Under the pieces are notes generated by a model that saw only the letters and a program-made list of their open reading frames with translations, was not told the origin of the DNA and did no database searches. Shown here piece after piece: positions 43,360-52,865 of a stretch of 64,000 nucleotides of DNA; the stretch's first letter is position 1, and each line of letters starts with the position of its first letter. The position numbers and the translations under genes were made by a program. This DNA is from Pricia mediterranea. GTDB lineage: Bacteria; Bacteroidota; Bacteroidia; Flavobacteriales; Flavobacteriaceae. The stretch covers positions 2,540,501 through 2,604,500 of the forward strand of contig NZ_JAVTTP010000001.1 of assembly GCF_032248455.1 (NCBI RefSeq), given 5' to 3'.

Positions 43360-45165
43360 TTATTCATCGAGAAGGATTTTGATACGATTTTTCAATGCTT
43401 CGGCATCGATTTTGGCCAAATGTCGTACCTCCCCCGCAGTACCGTGTTCCAAAAATAAATCATCGATGCCCATAATAATCAGTTTGTTCGCGTGCCCCAT
43501 TTCGTTCGCAATCTCTAGAACGGCGCTTCCGAAACCCCCAGCCTTGCATCCATCTTCGATACTGATCACAAAATCATAATGTTCGAAGATAGTGTATAAG
43601 CGTTTTTTGTCCAAAGGTTTAACAAAACGCATGTCGTAATGTCCTATTTGCCCGGCTTCAAAGGCTTCGATGGCCTCGGCGATGCTATTCCCGATATGGC
43701 CTATGGATAGGATAGCAATCTTTGAACCTTTACGGAGCTCCCTTGAGCTTCCTATTTCGATGGTCTCAAATGTGGTTCTCCATTCTTGCTGAACTCCCCG
43801 TCCCCTAGGATACCGAATGGCAATAGGATGCGGCAGTCCCAATTGTGCCGTAAACATTCCGTTGCGAAGTTCCGTCTCGTTCATCGGCGCGAATAGGACC
43901 AAATTGGGAATGCACCGCAGATAGGCCATGTCATAGATCCCGTTGTGCGTGGCCCCGTCCTGTCCGACGATACCGGCCCGGTCGATACAGAAAATAACCG
44001 GTAGGTTTTGAAGGGCGACATCGTGAATGACCTGATCGTAGGCACGTTGGAGAAAGGTGGAGTAAATAACGCAAAAAGGCATCAAGCCTTGGGTCGCCAT
44101 GCCCGCGGCCAAGGTTACGGCATGCTGCTCGGCGATACCCACGTCGAAGGCCCGCTTTGGGAATTCGGCCATCATGTATTTCAGGGAGCTTCCGGTGGGC
44201 ATGGCGGGTGTGATGCCCGTTATTTTAGGATTGTTTTCGGCCAGTTCGACCAAGGTATGGCCGAAAACATCTTGATATTTCAACGGCAGCTCGTTATCGG
44301 TGCTCGGCTCTCTTTCGCCCGAAAACCGATCGAACCTGCCCGGGGCGTGATAGGTAACTTGGTCGATTTCCGCTTTTTCAAGTCCCTTCCCCTTGGTAGT
44401 GATCACGTGCAACAGTCGTGGACCTCTAACCGATTTGAGACGTTCCAGTTCCGGAAGTAATTGAGAGATGTCGTGCCCGTCTATGGGACCGGTGTAGGCG
44501 AGATTGAGACATTCAAAGATATTCTCTTCCTTCGCGGTGCCTTTTTTAACGTTGGTCAGGTATTTTTTCAATGCCCCCACACTCGGATCTATCCCAATAG
44601 CATTGTCGTTGAGTATCACCAACACGTTGGCATCGGTAGAACCGAGGTGATTCAGTGCCTCGAACGCCATCCCGCTCGCGATAGAGGCATCTCCGATGAC
44701 CGCGATATGTTGTCTTTCGGTATTTTCCTGCAAGCGCGATGCGATGGCCATCCCCAAAATCGCCGAAATCGAGGTGGAACTGTGTCCCGTGCCAAAGGCA
44801 TCGTATTCACTTTCCGTACGACGGGGAAATCCACTGATGCCGCCCAGTTGGCGATTGGTATCGAAAATAGATTTTCTACCGGTTAGTATCTTGTGTCCGT
44901 AGGCCTGGTGCCCGACGTCCCAAATGAGTTTGTCGTCGGGGGTGTCAAAAACGTAATGCAGGGCAATGGTCAGTTCGACAGTGCCCAGGCTGGCGCCCAG
45001 GTGCCCCTCTTTGGTAGCGACGATATCGATGATAAATCCTCGGGTTTCCTTGGCGAGCCTGGGCAGGTCGTCGGGGTCTAGGCGACGAAGCTCATCGGGG
45101 GAGGAAATATGTTCCAATAGGTTTTTCAATGGATAAAATTGAATTCGGTCGGAAAAGTGGCTCAT
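43360..45165 (-). CDS. dxs: 1-deoxy-D-xylulose-5-phosphate synthase
   Basis: Joins pyruvate and glyceraldehyde-3-phosphate to 1-deoxyxylulose 5-phosphate, entry to the MEP isoprenoid route, using thiamine diphosphate. The preferred start is the ATG at 45165 (MSHFSDRIQFYPLKNLLEHI), giving 601 residues; a longer frame to 45321 would overlap the promoter. Motifs are WDVGHQAYGHKILTGR, the thiamine-binding IGDASIASGMAFEALNHLGS with LNDNAIGI, the transketolase segments FDVGIAEQHAVTLAAGMA and GQDGATHNGIYDMAYLRCIP, and FVKPLDKKRL in the C-terminal domain. DUF3078 follows on the same strand. Confidence 0.96.
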   Translation of the reverse strand: MSHFSDRIQFYPLKNLLEHISSPDELRRLDPDDLPRLAKETRGFIIDIVATKEGHLGASLGTVELTIALHYVFDTPDDKLIWDVGHQAYGHKILTGRKSIFDTNRQLGGISGFPRRTESEYDAFGTGHSSTSISAILGMAIASRLQENTERQHIAVIGDASIASGMAFEALNHLGSTDANVLVILNDNAIGIDPSVGALKKYLTNVKKGTAKEENIFECLNLAYTGPIDGHDISQLLPELERLKSVRGPRLLHVITTKGKGLEKAEIDQVTYHAPGRFDRFSGEREPSTDNELPLKYQDVFGHTLVELAENNPKITGITPAMPTGSSLKYMMAEFPKRAFDVGIAEQHAVTLAAGMATQGLMPFCVIYSTFLQRAYDQVIHDVALQNLPVIFCIDRAGIVGQDGATHNGIYDMAYLRCIPNLVLFAPMNETELRNGMFTAQLGLPHPIAIRYPRGRGVQQEWRTTFETIEIGSSRELRKGSKIAILSIGHIGNSIAEAIEAFEAGQIGHYDMRFVKPLDKKRLYTIFEHYDFVISIEDGCKAGGFGSAVLEIANEMGHANKLIIMGIDDLFLEHGTAGEVRHLAKIDAEALKNRIKILLDE

Positions 45166-45256
45166 CTCTTTAACTCTCCCAAACCCGTTTGAGTTCACAT
45201 GAACTCCATCCGCCAGGCAATCGTCCGAAGGAGTCTTTTGGGCATTCGCCCCCCCG

Positions 45257-45287
45257 CAAAAGTAGCTTTTTAAACAGGGGAGGGCAA
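45257..45287 (-). promoter_or_regulatory. dxs promoter
   Basis: On the minus strand TTG (45287-45285), 20 bases, TACTTTTG (45264-45257): a full match to the Bacteroidota TTG-N20-TAnnTTTG pattern. It lies 92 bases upstream of the ATG at 45165 and inside the longer reading of the gene, so it decides the start. Confidence 0.6.
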
Positions 45288-45335
45288 CTCTTTCTGGCGC
45301 GGAGGTGAAAGTTTGTTGCAACTCACGTTATATGT

Positions 45336-45358
45336 AATGTCGTTCACGACATTTTTTT
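45336..45358 (+). terminator. Orphan intrinsic terminator
   Basis: AATGTCG and CGACATT form a perfect seven-base stem with a TTCA loop, followed by a further TTTTT. The T-run is on the plus strand, but no plus-strand gene lies just upstream (dxs is read the other way). It faces into, and stands 73 bases before, the metalloprotease gene. Confidence 0.75.
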
Positions 45359-45430
45359 GGACAATAGATTGGTTTCCAGATACTTTTATCAAAGTTTATT
45401 ACATGTTCAACAAATCAAAACGTTATTATT

Positions 45431-46273
45431 ATGGCATTTACAATTAACGGAAAGTCGTTCGAAAGTCAAGAAGAGTTTACGAGGTTTGGAAGAGGTTGTG
45501 CTACCAAAACCCCAGCACCAATTGAAATTCTAAGGGTAGATCAGGAAATTGAAAGAAACAAATCACAGAGATTTTTGTTCCAGAAATTAACAATCCCTTT
45601 AAAGTTTGTCCATTTTACTTATGGGTCTAAAGGGCTCATCATTCCGGAACAGAGAGAAAAGCAGGTTCATTTACTGAACAAGGCTTTTCAAAACGCGGGA
45701 ATTGAATTTGTTTATGACGAATCGGAGGTCGTATTTGTCGATAATTACAATTGGTATAAAATGGGCTATCGAAGCTATTCTGAACGTGAGGCAAAATCTA
45801 ACTTATCGACCGACACTTCAAAGTATCTTAACTTTTATACTGGAGGACTTCAAAAAGGGCTGCTTGGCTGGGCTACTTTTCCTTTCGACCTAGCGGGCGA
45901 CCCAATAATGGATGGGGTGGTGGTTTTAGATGAATCCTTACCTAACGGAAATGCGGCACCTTTCAATTTGGGCATGACGGGCATACATGAAGTAGGTCAT
46001 TGGCTTGGTCTTTATCATACCTTTCAAGGTGGTTGTGATGGCATAGGTGATCATGTGCACGATACCCATGCCCATTCTAAGGCAAATTACGGTAAACCGG
46101 AGAAGAACAAAAGGCATAATGCTTGTAAACAGGGAGAATTTGCTCCGATTCATAATTATATGAACTATGTAGACGATGAATGGATGAGCGAGTTGTCCGA
46201 TGCCCAAGCTGGGAGGATAAAAGAGCAGATATTAATGTACAGAACCGGGTTGACGTCAAACCATCCCATTTAA
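45431..46273 (+). CDS. M43 (pappalysin)-like zinc metalloprotease without signal peptide
   Basis: A 280-residue protein with the extended zinc motif HEVGHWLGLYHTF (three zinc ligands and catalytic glutamate) at about residue 180 and a Met-turn region NYMNYVDDEWM about 60 residues later, the metzincin M43 pattern. The N-terminal FGRGCATKTPAP resembles the conserved Arg-Cys-Gly-Thr segment of that family. Four or more cysteines (GGCDG, NACKQGEF) match the family. Unlike usual M43 proteins it begins MAFTINGKSFESQ with no signal peptide. The DNA is visibly more AT-rich than neighbours, and the next gene starts 18 bases after its stop. Confidence 0.88.
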   Translation: MAFTINGKSFESQEEFTRFGRGCATKTPAPIEILRVDQEIERNKSQRFLFQKLTIPLKFVHFTYGSKGLIIPEQREKQVHLLNKAFQNAGIEFVYDESEVVFVDNYNWYKMGYRSYSEREAKSNLSTDTSKYLNFYTGGLQKGLLGWATFPFDLAGDPIMDGVVVLDESLPNGNAAPFNLGMTGIHEVGHWLGLYHTFQGGCDGIGDHVHDTHAHSKANYGKPEKNKRHNACKQGEFAPIHNYMNYVDDEWMSELSDAQAGRIKEQILMYRTGLTSNHPI

Positions 46274-46291
46274 ACTATAAAAATTAATAAG

Positions 46292-46771
46292 ATGAAAATA
46301 ACACAAAAAATACTGTGGCTGACCTTAGTGATTTTACCATGGATAGTAAGGGGACAACCAGAATTAAATTCAGATGCCGGGGAGTCATTTACTTGGAATT
46401 GGAGTCTATACGCATTTTGTTTGATGGGCTGTATTTTACAGGAAGTTATTTATTGGTACGAACTTAGACATGACATCGCAAAGAGTGATCTTCCGATTAA
46501 ACTATTTTCAAAAACATATTGGACCATTACTATTATTGCAGTGCTATTCTTTTCAATTGCATCCTATTTTTACTTCGCGGAGTATGCAGGTTTAACGTTC
46601 CAAAACCTGACAAAAGAGTTCTTTACGGTTATAGTGTTCTCAGCGGGTTTTCCAAGACTGTTCAAGAGTGCAGTTACCGCAGTAAAGTCCCCCAGGCTTG
46701 CAACTAGGGCAGTCCGTCAAACTCCAAAAAAATTCACTTGGAGAACTTATTTTATGGTAAACGATAACTAA
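46292..46771 (+). CDS. Small membrane protein of unknown function
   Basis: A 159-residue product with hydrophobic segments at about 4-20 (signal-like, ending RGQ), 38-56 (SLYAFCLMGCILQEVIYWY), 76-97 (WTITIIAVLFFSIASYFYF) and 107-123, and a basic C-terminus (PRLATRAVRQTPKKFTWR). No family is recognised. It starts 18 bases after the metalloprotease stop, in the same AT-rich segment, so the two are one operon. It could be a partner, inhibitor or membrane anchor of the protease; that is inference from position only. Confidence 0.75.
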   Translation: MKITQKILWLTLVILPWIVRGQPELNSDAGESFTWNWSLYAFCLMGCILQEVIYWYELRHDIAKSDLPIKLFSKTYWTITIIAVLFFSIASYFYFAEYAGLTFQNLTKEFFTVIVFSAGFPRLFKSAVTAVKSPRLATRAVRQTPKKFTWRTYFMVNDN

Positions 46772-47063
46772 TTCAATGGATTACATCATGCTAAAAACTA
46801 AAACAGCCATACCGTGACACTTAAACCACGGGTCAGGGACCAATATTTCTATGATCTGGCTCGAAGGTCCTGCAAAAACGGACTCCCATCTATAAAAAAT
46901 GAGTAAGAATTAGACAGATATTCAATCTTATATAAAGCAATAATTAATTATTTTAAGATAAAACCTACATATAAACAAGTTATATCGACATATATGTGTT
47001 CTTTTTTCATTCCAACAATGAATAATTTATTATACCTTGTACGAACCGATTAAACCGAAAACC

Positions 47064-48467
47064 ATGAAAAATACCTCACCGTTCAGCTTCATCCATCCCT
47101 TGGCCAATGATCACAATAATTGGGGTCGTGGTAACAGCATCGGGCCAAACACCATCTTCCTATTTGTAGTCGTCCTTTTACTTTATGCTCTACCGGTAAG
47201 CGGACAGGATACCATCAAATCCAAATTTACCGGTAAAACAATCGATTTCAAAAAGAAGGGTATCGATAAAGACGAGGCTTTTCGGGTACAGGTCAAGGGT
47301 GTCAATTCCGTTTTGCATCATACCGCCTTCAAGTTCAAGGATTTTCAATGGGTATCGAAACTTCCGGAGGGACTTAAAATTTTGGTGCCCGGGATGGACA
47401 GCAATCAAAGAACGAATGGGTACAAGATTATGGCGACAACAGAGTCGATAAAGACATCCGACTTCCCGATAATCGCCAAACTGTTTATCGAGGGGTATGA
47501 TGACCTACTTGAAACAGGAAAGGAAATCGACACGGTTTGGCAAAATCCTAAATTGGATATCCCGAAAAAAAAAGATTTAATAATCCTAAAGAGTAAAACC
47601 CGAATCAACGATTGGATTAGCATGCTTAATAAAAATGTCATAAAAGAATATGGCGATGTCGACCGCAGCAATTTTTTCTTTTTTACACTCGAAAAGACGG
47701 GGCATGTGCTGAATTACTATGAAAACCTGAAGGAGCAGAACCAAGGGGTTTCAGGGATCAATCGAGTGGCCGCCGACGAATTGGCCAGGTTGGAGCCCTT
47801 CTATACCTCGCTCAAGACAGTCAGACCAAAAATCATGTCGGCGCTTGCGGCACTCATCGAAGGAGCCGGAGGAACGATCGAGAGCAAGGCCATATCCGAG
47901 CCGCATTTTCCCAAGAAGGACCTGACCAATGTCGAAATTTATTTGGTCAATAGGTTCAATCCTGCAGACACCTTGACCCGGGCCACGGCGGACCTCTTCG
48001 TACGAAATAGGTTCAGAATCGACTTTTCCACCGGCCTTTCGGCAAACACCTTGGTACAGCGGGAGTTCTTTTTTACCAAGTCCGCCGATGTGGTGACCGA
48101 TATCGATAGCGAACAAAGTGCCGGGTTGGATCTAGGGATAGCGGCCTTGGTGCATCTGGATTGGAAAGTGCGTACCTGGTTGGCTATCGGGCCTGCCTTG
48201 GGTGCCTCTTTTTCCCTGATTGACGAGAAACCCCGGTATATCTTGGGCCTGTCCGGAAGCTTTGGGAAGGAGCGGAGTATTTCCCTCACGCTCGGCGCCA
48301 ATTTGGGAAAGCAACAGGTACTTTCAAACCAGGTCTCTAGCGATGGCGAAAACTACGACGGCACCTCCGAATTGTCCCCGTTTGAAAGCCCCCCTTTGAC
48401 ATCAAAGATCAAAACTGGGTTCTTTATCGGGATTACCTATAACGTGACCAGATCCAGAAAAGAATAA
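47064..48467 (+). CDS. Exported protein of unknown function with beta-rich C-terminus
   Basis: From ATG 47064 it encodes 467 residues (an in-frame ATG nine codons earlier is possible). A long N-terminal leader precedes a hydrophobic export signal, IFLFVVVLLLYALPVSGQ. The middle is polar and probably helical; the last 150 residues show alternating beta strands (SLTLGANLGKQQ, KTGFFIGITYNV), as in a small outer-membrane barrel or periplasmic beta domain. No family recognised. The next gene starts 38 bases later on the same strand, and this gene heads the LytTR locus. Confidence 0.75.
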   Translation: MKNTSPFSFIHPLANDHNNWGRGNSIGPNTIFLFVVVLLLYALPVSGQDTIKSKFTGKTIDFKKKGIDKDEAFRVQVKGVNSVLHHTAFKFKDFQWVSKLPEGLKILVPGMDSNQRTNGYKIMATTESIKTSDFPIIAKLFIEGYDDLLETGKEIDTVWQNPKLDIPKKKDLIILKSKTRINDWISMLNKNVIKEYGDVDRSNFFFFTLEKTGHVLNYYENLKEQNQGVSGINRVAADELARLEPFYTSLKTVRPKIMSALAALIEGAGGTIESKAISEPHFPKKDLTNVEIYLVNRFNPADTLTRATADLFVRNRFRIDFSTGLSANTLVQREFFFTKSADVVTDIDSEQSAGLDLGIAALVHLDWKVRTWLAIGPALGASFSLIDEKPRYILGLSGSFGKERSISLTLGANLGKQQVLSNQVSSDGENYDGTSELSPFESPPLTSKIKTGFFIGITYNVTRSRKE

Positions 48468-48505
48468 AAAACTGAGAACCATAATATAGATTAAAACCGA
48501 CAATT

Positions 48506-48991
48506 ATGAAAAACCGAGATGAGTGCGGAATACCCGAAGACCCCAAAGATATCAATGCATGTATCTATACCTTTTTGCATTTGGAAGAAGAGGATATTTT
48601 TCAATTACTACATAACGAATCCACCCAAGGAATAAACTTTTTCCAGACCTATGGAAGGGTCAGGGGCGAAAAATTATCCACGACCGACGGAACCGTCAAA
48701 TTTTTAATCAAGGAAGTGGATTTCAAGCTGGTAAATCTAGGGAGGGACGAAGATCCGAAGTACACCATTGTAGAGACAGACCTTAGGGATAGCGATGGGG
48801 ATATTGTTTGTGATATTGTTATTGACAGGGTAGAGCGGCAGAAGGTCGGGGTGGACTTTACCCTGAAAAAATTGTTTTTGGTGGAGAACGGAAAGATGAT
48901 CGACTTCCACTTAATGCCGGCAGCAGGCGATGAAAATCGTCTGACAAGAAATGGGATACCTTGCAACACAAGGGCCTTTGTAAGCAAATGA
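48506..48991 (+). CDS. Cytoplasmic protein of unknown function, coupled to the LytTR gene
   Basis: A 161-residue soluble protein with no signal peptide or membrane helix (starts MKNRDECGIPEDPKDINACI). The central region, KFLIKEVDFKLVNLGR and YTIVETDLRDSDGDIVCDIV, suggests an alpha/beta domain. It has no recognised family. Its stop codon TGA shares bases with the ATG of the downstream LytTR regulator (ATGA at 48988-48991), so the two proteins are made in a fixed ratio and may interact. Confidence 0.7.
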   Translation: MKNRDECGIPEDPKDINACIYTFLHLEEEDIFQLLHNESTQGINFFQTYGRVRGEKLSTTDGTVKFLIKEVDFKLVNLGRDEDPKYTIVETDLRDSDGDIVCDIVIDRVERQKVGVDFTLKKLFLVENGKMIDFHLMPAAGDENRLTRNGIPCNTRAFVSK

Positions 48992-50529
48992 GCATGAACT
49001 CGGGCGTTACTCTTTTTATGATTCTCTGCCTTCTGCCATTGGCACAGTTAGCGGCACAACAGGAGCAGTCGGTGCGATCACAGATCAAGTCGCTAAAACG
49101 GTTCGATCTAGATGCCCTAGAGCTTGTCGACCGTAACGACGACCTATCCGTTGCCGGGTCCGCGCTGCAAAAAAGGCTGGCTTACCTGAAAAATGGAGAT
49201 TTGACGCAGATCGAACCGACTGCCGACCAAATGGCCAGGATGAACCATACCGATAAGGTGCTGTACAACATCCATCAAGGAGACTACTTTTTTAACAAGG
49301 TAAGCCCGATCGATTCCCTTGCGTACAAACACTACCTGAACGCCTTGGACTTATCGAAAAAAAGAAATGACACGCTTTTAATCAACAAGGCCTTGCAGCG
49401 TATCAACAGCTATTTTTTGAAGAACTTTAATGACAAAAAGCTCTATACCAAATATGTCTCGGAACTCTCAAAGTATGCACAGGATTCCATCGATGAATTT
49501 TGGAAAAGATACTATCGTTTGGTGTACGATATGTCGTATTCCGGCTTTTCCGAATCGGAATTCAGGGATTTGGAAGACCGGTTTTTGGGACTGGTCGTCG
49601 ACACCCCGGCGCATTCTTATTTTAGAAGTGTCATGTATCACATGACCGGCATTTTCTACACCTACCCGGGCGGCGATAGTGCAAAATCCCGTAAATATTT
49701 CGAGCTAGCCCTCCAAAGCTATAACGATCATGAATATTATTCCTTTAAAAGAAAAATTAGGACCGCAATTGCGCTGTCTATTATGGATTATAACGATGGC
49801 AATTACAAGGAAGCAATCGAAAAACTCGAGCAGACCCTTAAGAACGACAATGTAAAGACTGATTATGAGTTGAAATACCTAATCTATGATTGGCTTTCAA
49901 AGGCCCATGAAAAAATGGGTAAGCCGACCGAGAGCAATGCGTATTTAAAACTAAAGATCAGTGCCTTGGACAGTGTCAAATACTATGCGTTCGCTGAAAA
50001 AATACGGGATATCGATGTCAAATATGATGTTAAGAACAAGGAAATCGCCATCCAAGAACTGGAAGACAAAAACTCGGAGCTTCAAAATAATATCCTGACA
50101 TTGCTGCCTTTTCTAGGAATTGCAGCCGTGATTTTAGTCCTGTTGTTTTTCTTGTACCGTCGCTATCGGAAGAAAAGCACGGTACTGGAATCCGAAAAAT
50201 CGGAAACCCTGCAAAAACTCGACGAACTGAAGAATATCGTCATCAAAAACCACATCGTTCTAAAGGATAAAACCAAGGTCTATATCTCCGACCTGATGTA
50301 TATCAAATCGGACGACCATTATCTGAACATCCATACCTCCGATGATAAAAGCCATTTTGTAAGGGGCAAACTGAAGAAGATTCGCGAAGAGCTGCCCCCT
50401 AATTTTATCCAGTGCCACCGCTCCTATATAGTCAACCGCAATTTCGTAAAGCGTATTAACAACAAGTCGTTAACGCTTCTCGATAAGTCCGAGATACCGC
50501 TATCGCGATCTTACCGCGACGAATTTTAA
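48988..50529 (+). CDS. Membrane-bound TPR-LytTR transcription regulator
   Basis: A 513-residue protein starting at the coupled ATG 48988 (a longer frame to 48961 lacks a signal). Order: signal peptide (MSMNSGVTLFMILCLLPLAQ), a periplasmic region of about 340 residues with tetratricopeptide-like helices (YKHYLNALDLSKKRNDTLL, YNDGNYKEAIEKLEQTLK), a coiled coil, a membrane helix (TLLPFLGIAAVILVLLFFLY), a second coiled coil and a C-terminal LytTR DNA-binding domain (KVYISDLMYIKSDDHYLNIH, FIQCHRSYIVNRNFVKRI). It senses something outside the inner membrane and regulates DNA directly, with no kinase. The outer-membrane DUF5723 gene downstream is a likely target. Confidence 0.92.
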   Translation: MSMNSGVTLFMILCLLPLAQLAAQQEQSVRSQIKSLKRFDLDALELVDRNDDLSVAGSALQKRLAYLKNGDLTQIEPTADQMARMNHTDKVLYNIHQGDYFFNKVSPIDSLAYKHYLNALDLSKKRNDTLLINKALQRINSYFLKNFNDKKLYTKYVSELSKYAQDSIDEFWKRYYRLVYDMSYSGFSESEFRDLEDRFLGLVVDTPAHSYFRSVMYHMTGIFYTYPGGDSAKSRKYFELALQSYNDHEYYSFKRKIRTAIALSIMDYNDGNYKEAIEKLEQTLKNDNVKTDYELKYLIYDWLSKAHEKMGKPTESNAYLKLKISALDSVKYYAFAEKIRDIDVKYDVKNKEIAIQELEDKNSELQNNILTLLPFLGIAAVILVLLFFLYRRYRKKSTVLESEKSETLQKLDELKNIVIKNHIVLKDKTKVYISDLMYIKSDDHYLNIHTSDDKSHFVRGKLKKIREELPPNFIQCHRSYIVNRNFVKRINNKSLTLLDKSEIPLSRSYRDEF

Positions 50530-50681
50530 ATCCAAAGCCAATGGGATTTATTTGCGCCTTCACATCGCATATTTGTCCGTTCACAACATTGTTGCCCCCT
50601 ATATGTACTGTGGGTGGCCGTAAAACGTTCAATCCTTTCATACTTTGATCAATCCGAACCAAACCAAAACAAACGAAAACA

Positions 50682-52046
50682 ATGTTCGCAAAATTTAATT
50701 TTAAGACCCCCTGTTCCAAGTTGGCACTTTCAATGATTTTTGTCATGTGCCACCTCGCACTGTTCGCCCAAAGCTATATCGGGCATACGATGGACAACTA
50801 CGCCGGGGTGCATGCCGTGGCCTACAATCCGGCCAACGTGTTCGATACCCCTTTTCGTTCCGACATCAACCTGGTCTCGGCCAGCGGATATTTGGGAAGT
50901 GATTTTATCGGGCTTTCCTTTTCCGAGTTTTTGTCTTCGGGCGGTGAATTCGATTTTGATAGCGACGCGGAGCGCTTCCCGTCTGAAACCAATCATTTCT
51001 TTACTACTATCGACGCCCTGGGCCCTTCGTTCTTGATCAACCTGGGTGACCAACAGAGCATTGCCCTTACCACTAGGGTTAGGGGACTATTTAATTTGAA
51101 CAATATCGACGGGAACCTATACGAAAGGATTTCCGATGGCTTCGATATCGGGAACGATTTCGAGTTCGATTCGAAAAACCTGAACGCTACGGCCCACGTA
51201 TTTTCCGAGATCGGGTTCACCTATGGCCGGGAGCTACTACGAACCCAAGACCAGTTTCTGAAAGGGGGGATTACCCTAAAGTTCCTGATGGGCGCAGGAG
51301 GCCTGTTCGCCAGCTCGCCTGAACTGAGCGGAAACTTTAACGGGGTGACCAATCAGCTTGTTACGCAAGGTTCCCTATCGTACGGCTCGACCCCCGGATT
51401 TGAGTCCGACTCCCCCGAATTCAATGAGCTTCAGGGAGGCTTCGGTGCCGATATCGGGGTCGTTTACGAATACAGAAAACGGATTATGGACGGGCGGATC
51501 CAAGGCCAACGGGTCCAACAGTATAAGTTCAAGATGGCACTTTCGCTGACCGATATCGGCAGTATCAACTATAAAAATAGCGAGAATACACTTTATGACG
51601 CCAATGGTGACGTAAATGCCCTGGAATTCGAGACCAAGGACCTGGAAGAGGTCTTGGAGGATAACTATCCCGGTACGACCGTTACTGGAGATCAAAAGAT
51701 CGCCTTGCCTACCGCCCTACAGATTATGGCGGACTACTACATCGGATCTCGATTTTACGTCGGGTTGCATACCGGCCTATCGATGCGGGGTTCGGGCAAC
51801 TCCCACACCAATAATCTTGTCAATACGACTACGGTAGCCCCTCGGTTCGAGAGCAAATGGTTCAGTATGTATTCCCCGATCGGACTGCGGCAGTACGGCG
51901 ACTTCGCTTGGGGGCTCGGATTTAGGATGGGACCCCTGACCGTGGGTTCTGGTTCGATATTGACCAATCTATTTTCCGATAACAGTAAAAACGCCGATGT
52001 GTACTTGGGACTTAAGATTCCGTTGTATAAGAATATCGAGTATTAA
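50682..52046 (+). CDS. DUF5723-type outer-membrane protein
   Basis: A 454-residue exported protein. After the signal peptide (MIFVMCHLALFAQ) comes SYIGHTMDNYAGVHAVAYNPANVFDTPFRSDINLVS, the conserved opening of the DUF5723 family, followed by many alternating beta strands (TARVRGLFN-like, FKMALSLTDIGSI, FYVGLHTGLSMRGSG) typical of an FadL-like or other outer-membrane barrel. The C-terminus DVYLGLKIPLYKNIEY is unlike the usual terminal phenylalanine. The 152-base gap after the LytTR gene has room for its own promoter; position makes it a candidate LytTR target. Confidence 0.85.
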   Translation: MFAKFNFKTPCSKLALSMIFVMCHLALFAQSYIGHTMDNYAGVHAVAYNPANVFDTPFRSDINLVSASGYLGSDFIGLSFSEFLSSGGEFDFDSDAERFPSETNHFFTTIDALGPSFLINLGDQQSIALTTRVRGLFNLNNIDGNLYERISDGFDIGNDFEFDSKNLNATAHVFSEIGFTYGRELLRTQDQFLKGGITLKFLMGAGGLFASSPELSGNFNGVTNQLVTQGSLSYGSTPGFESDSPEFNELQGGFGADIGVVYEYRKRIMDGRIQGQRVQQYKFKMALSLTDIGSINYKNSENTLYDANGDVNALEFETKDLEEVLEDNYPGTTVTGDQKIALPTALQIMADYYIGSRFYVGLHTGLSMRGSGNSHTNNLVNTTTVAPRFESKWFSMYSPIGLRQYGDFAWGLGFRMGPLTVGSGSILTNLFSDNSKNADVYLGLKIPLYKNIEY

Positions 52047-52295
52047 TTTTTGGTTTTATTCTTGTGCAAATCGTTCTACTGCTAGTTTGTGGTGTGAACT
52101 CGATTGGAAAAAAGCTCTTTCCTTTGAGAGTACGGAGAAGCCGTTTCAATATCCTAAAAGAATTCTTTATTCGATGGCACGTCTCCTCCGTATAATGACT
52201 AAAAAGCACAAAATTGAACAGAGTTATGATTTAAAAACGGTTTCTTTTTTGTGTCCAACGCAATAATCGGTATCATTGCTTCCAAAAAATTCTCG

Positions 52296-52745
52296 ATGAT
52301 TCTTCCATACGACGACACCTATTTTATGAAAAGGGCCATGCAAGAAGCTGAAGTCGCCTTTGAAAAGGGCGAGGTGCCCATCGGTGCAGTTATTGTCGTG
52401 CAGGACAGAATCATTGCCCGCGCCCACAACCTGACCGAACAGCTGAACGACGTGACTGCCCACGCCGAGATGCAGGCCATCACCGCTGCGGCAAATTTTT
52501 TGGGAGGCAAATACCTGCGGGACTGTACCCTCTACGTTACCCTCGAACCCTGTCAAATGTGCGCCGGAGCCCTTTATTGGAGCCAGATACCAAAAATCGT
52601 GTTTGCGACGGCGGATCCACAACGGGGCTGTGGTGTTATGGGCACGAAACTGCATCCTAAGACCGAAATGGTAGGAGGAATAATGGAAAACGAGGCCAGT
52701 GCACTATTAAAGCGGTTCTTTATCCAAAGGCGGAGTTTAAATTGA
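52296..52745 (+). CDS. tadA: tRNA adenosine deaminase (wobble A34 to I)
   Basis: A 149-residue cytidine-deaminase-fold protein starting at the ATG 52296 (MILPYDDTYFMKRAMQEAEV); a longer in-frame start at 52251 is not supported by sequence. Zinc and catalytic residues lie in VTAHAEMQAITAAA (HAE) and TLEPCQMCAGAL (PCxxC). Length and the C-terminal GIMENEASALLKRFF match TadA, which makes inosine 34 in tRNA-Arg. Confidence 0.95.
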   Translation: MILPYDDTYFMKRAMQEAEVAFEKGEVPIGAVIVVQDRIIARAHNLTEQLNDVTAHAEMQAITAAANFLGGKYLRDCTLYVTLEPCQMCAGALYWSQIPKIVFATADPQRGCGVMGTKLHPKTEMVGGIMENEASALLKRFFIQRRSLN

Positions 52746-52771
52746 AAGGGGCTAAGTCCGGAAAACTTTCC

Positions 52772-52798
52772 AACTACAGGTAAGGAAGTAGTTTTTTT
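52772..52798 (+). terminator. Possible terminator after tadA
   Basis: AACTAC and GTAGTT form a six-base stem with a 10-base loop leading into a run of Ts. The stem is short, so the call is moderate. Confidence 0.45.
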
Positions 52799-52865
52799 GG
52801 TGTGAAAATGGGGGAGGGGCAATGAGAACAGCGTTAGAAGCTCGGCAAGTCCATTCACGGGTCCG

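Noticed and set aside
52012-52295. Short frames between the DUF5723 gene and tadA
   Set aside because: No signal, motif or consistent start; the region looks like ordinary intergenic DNA.
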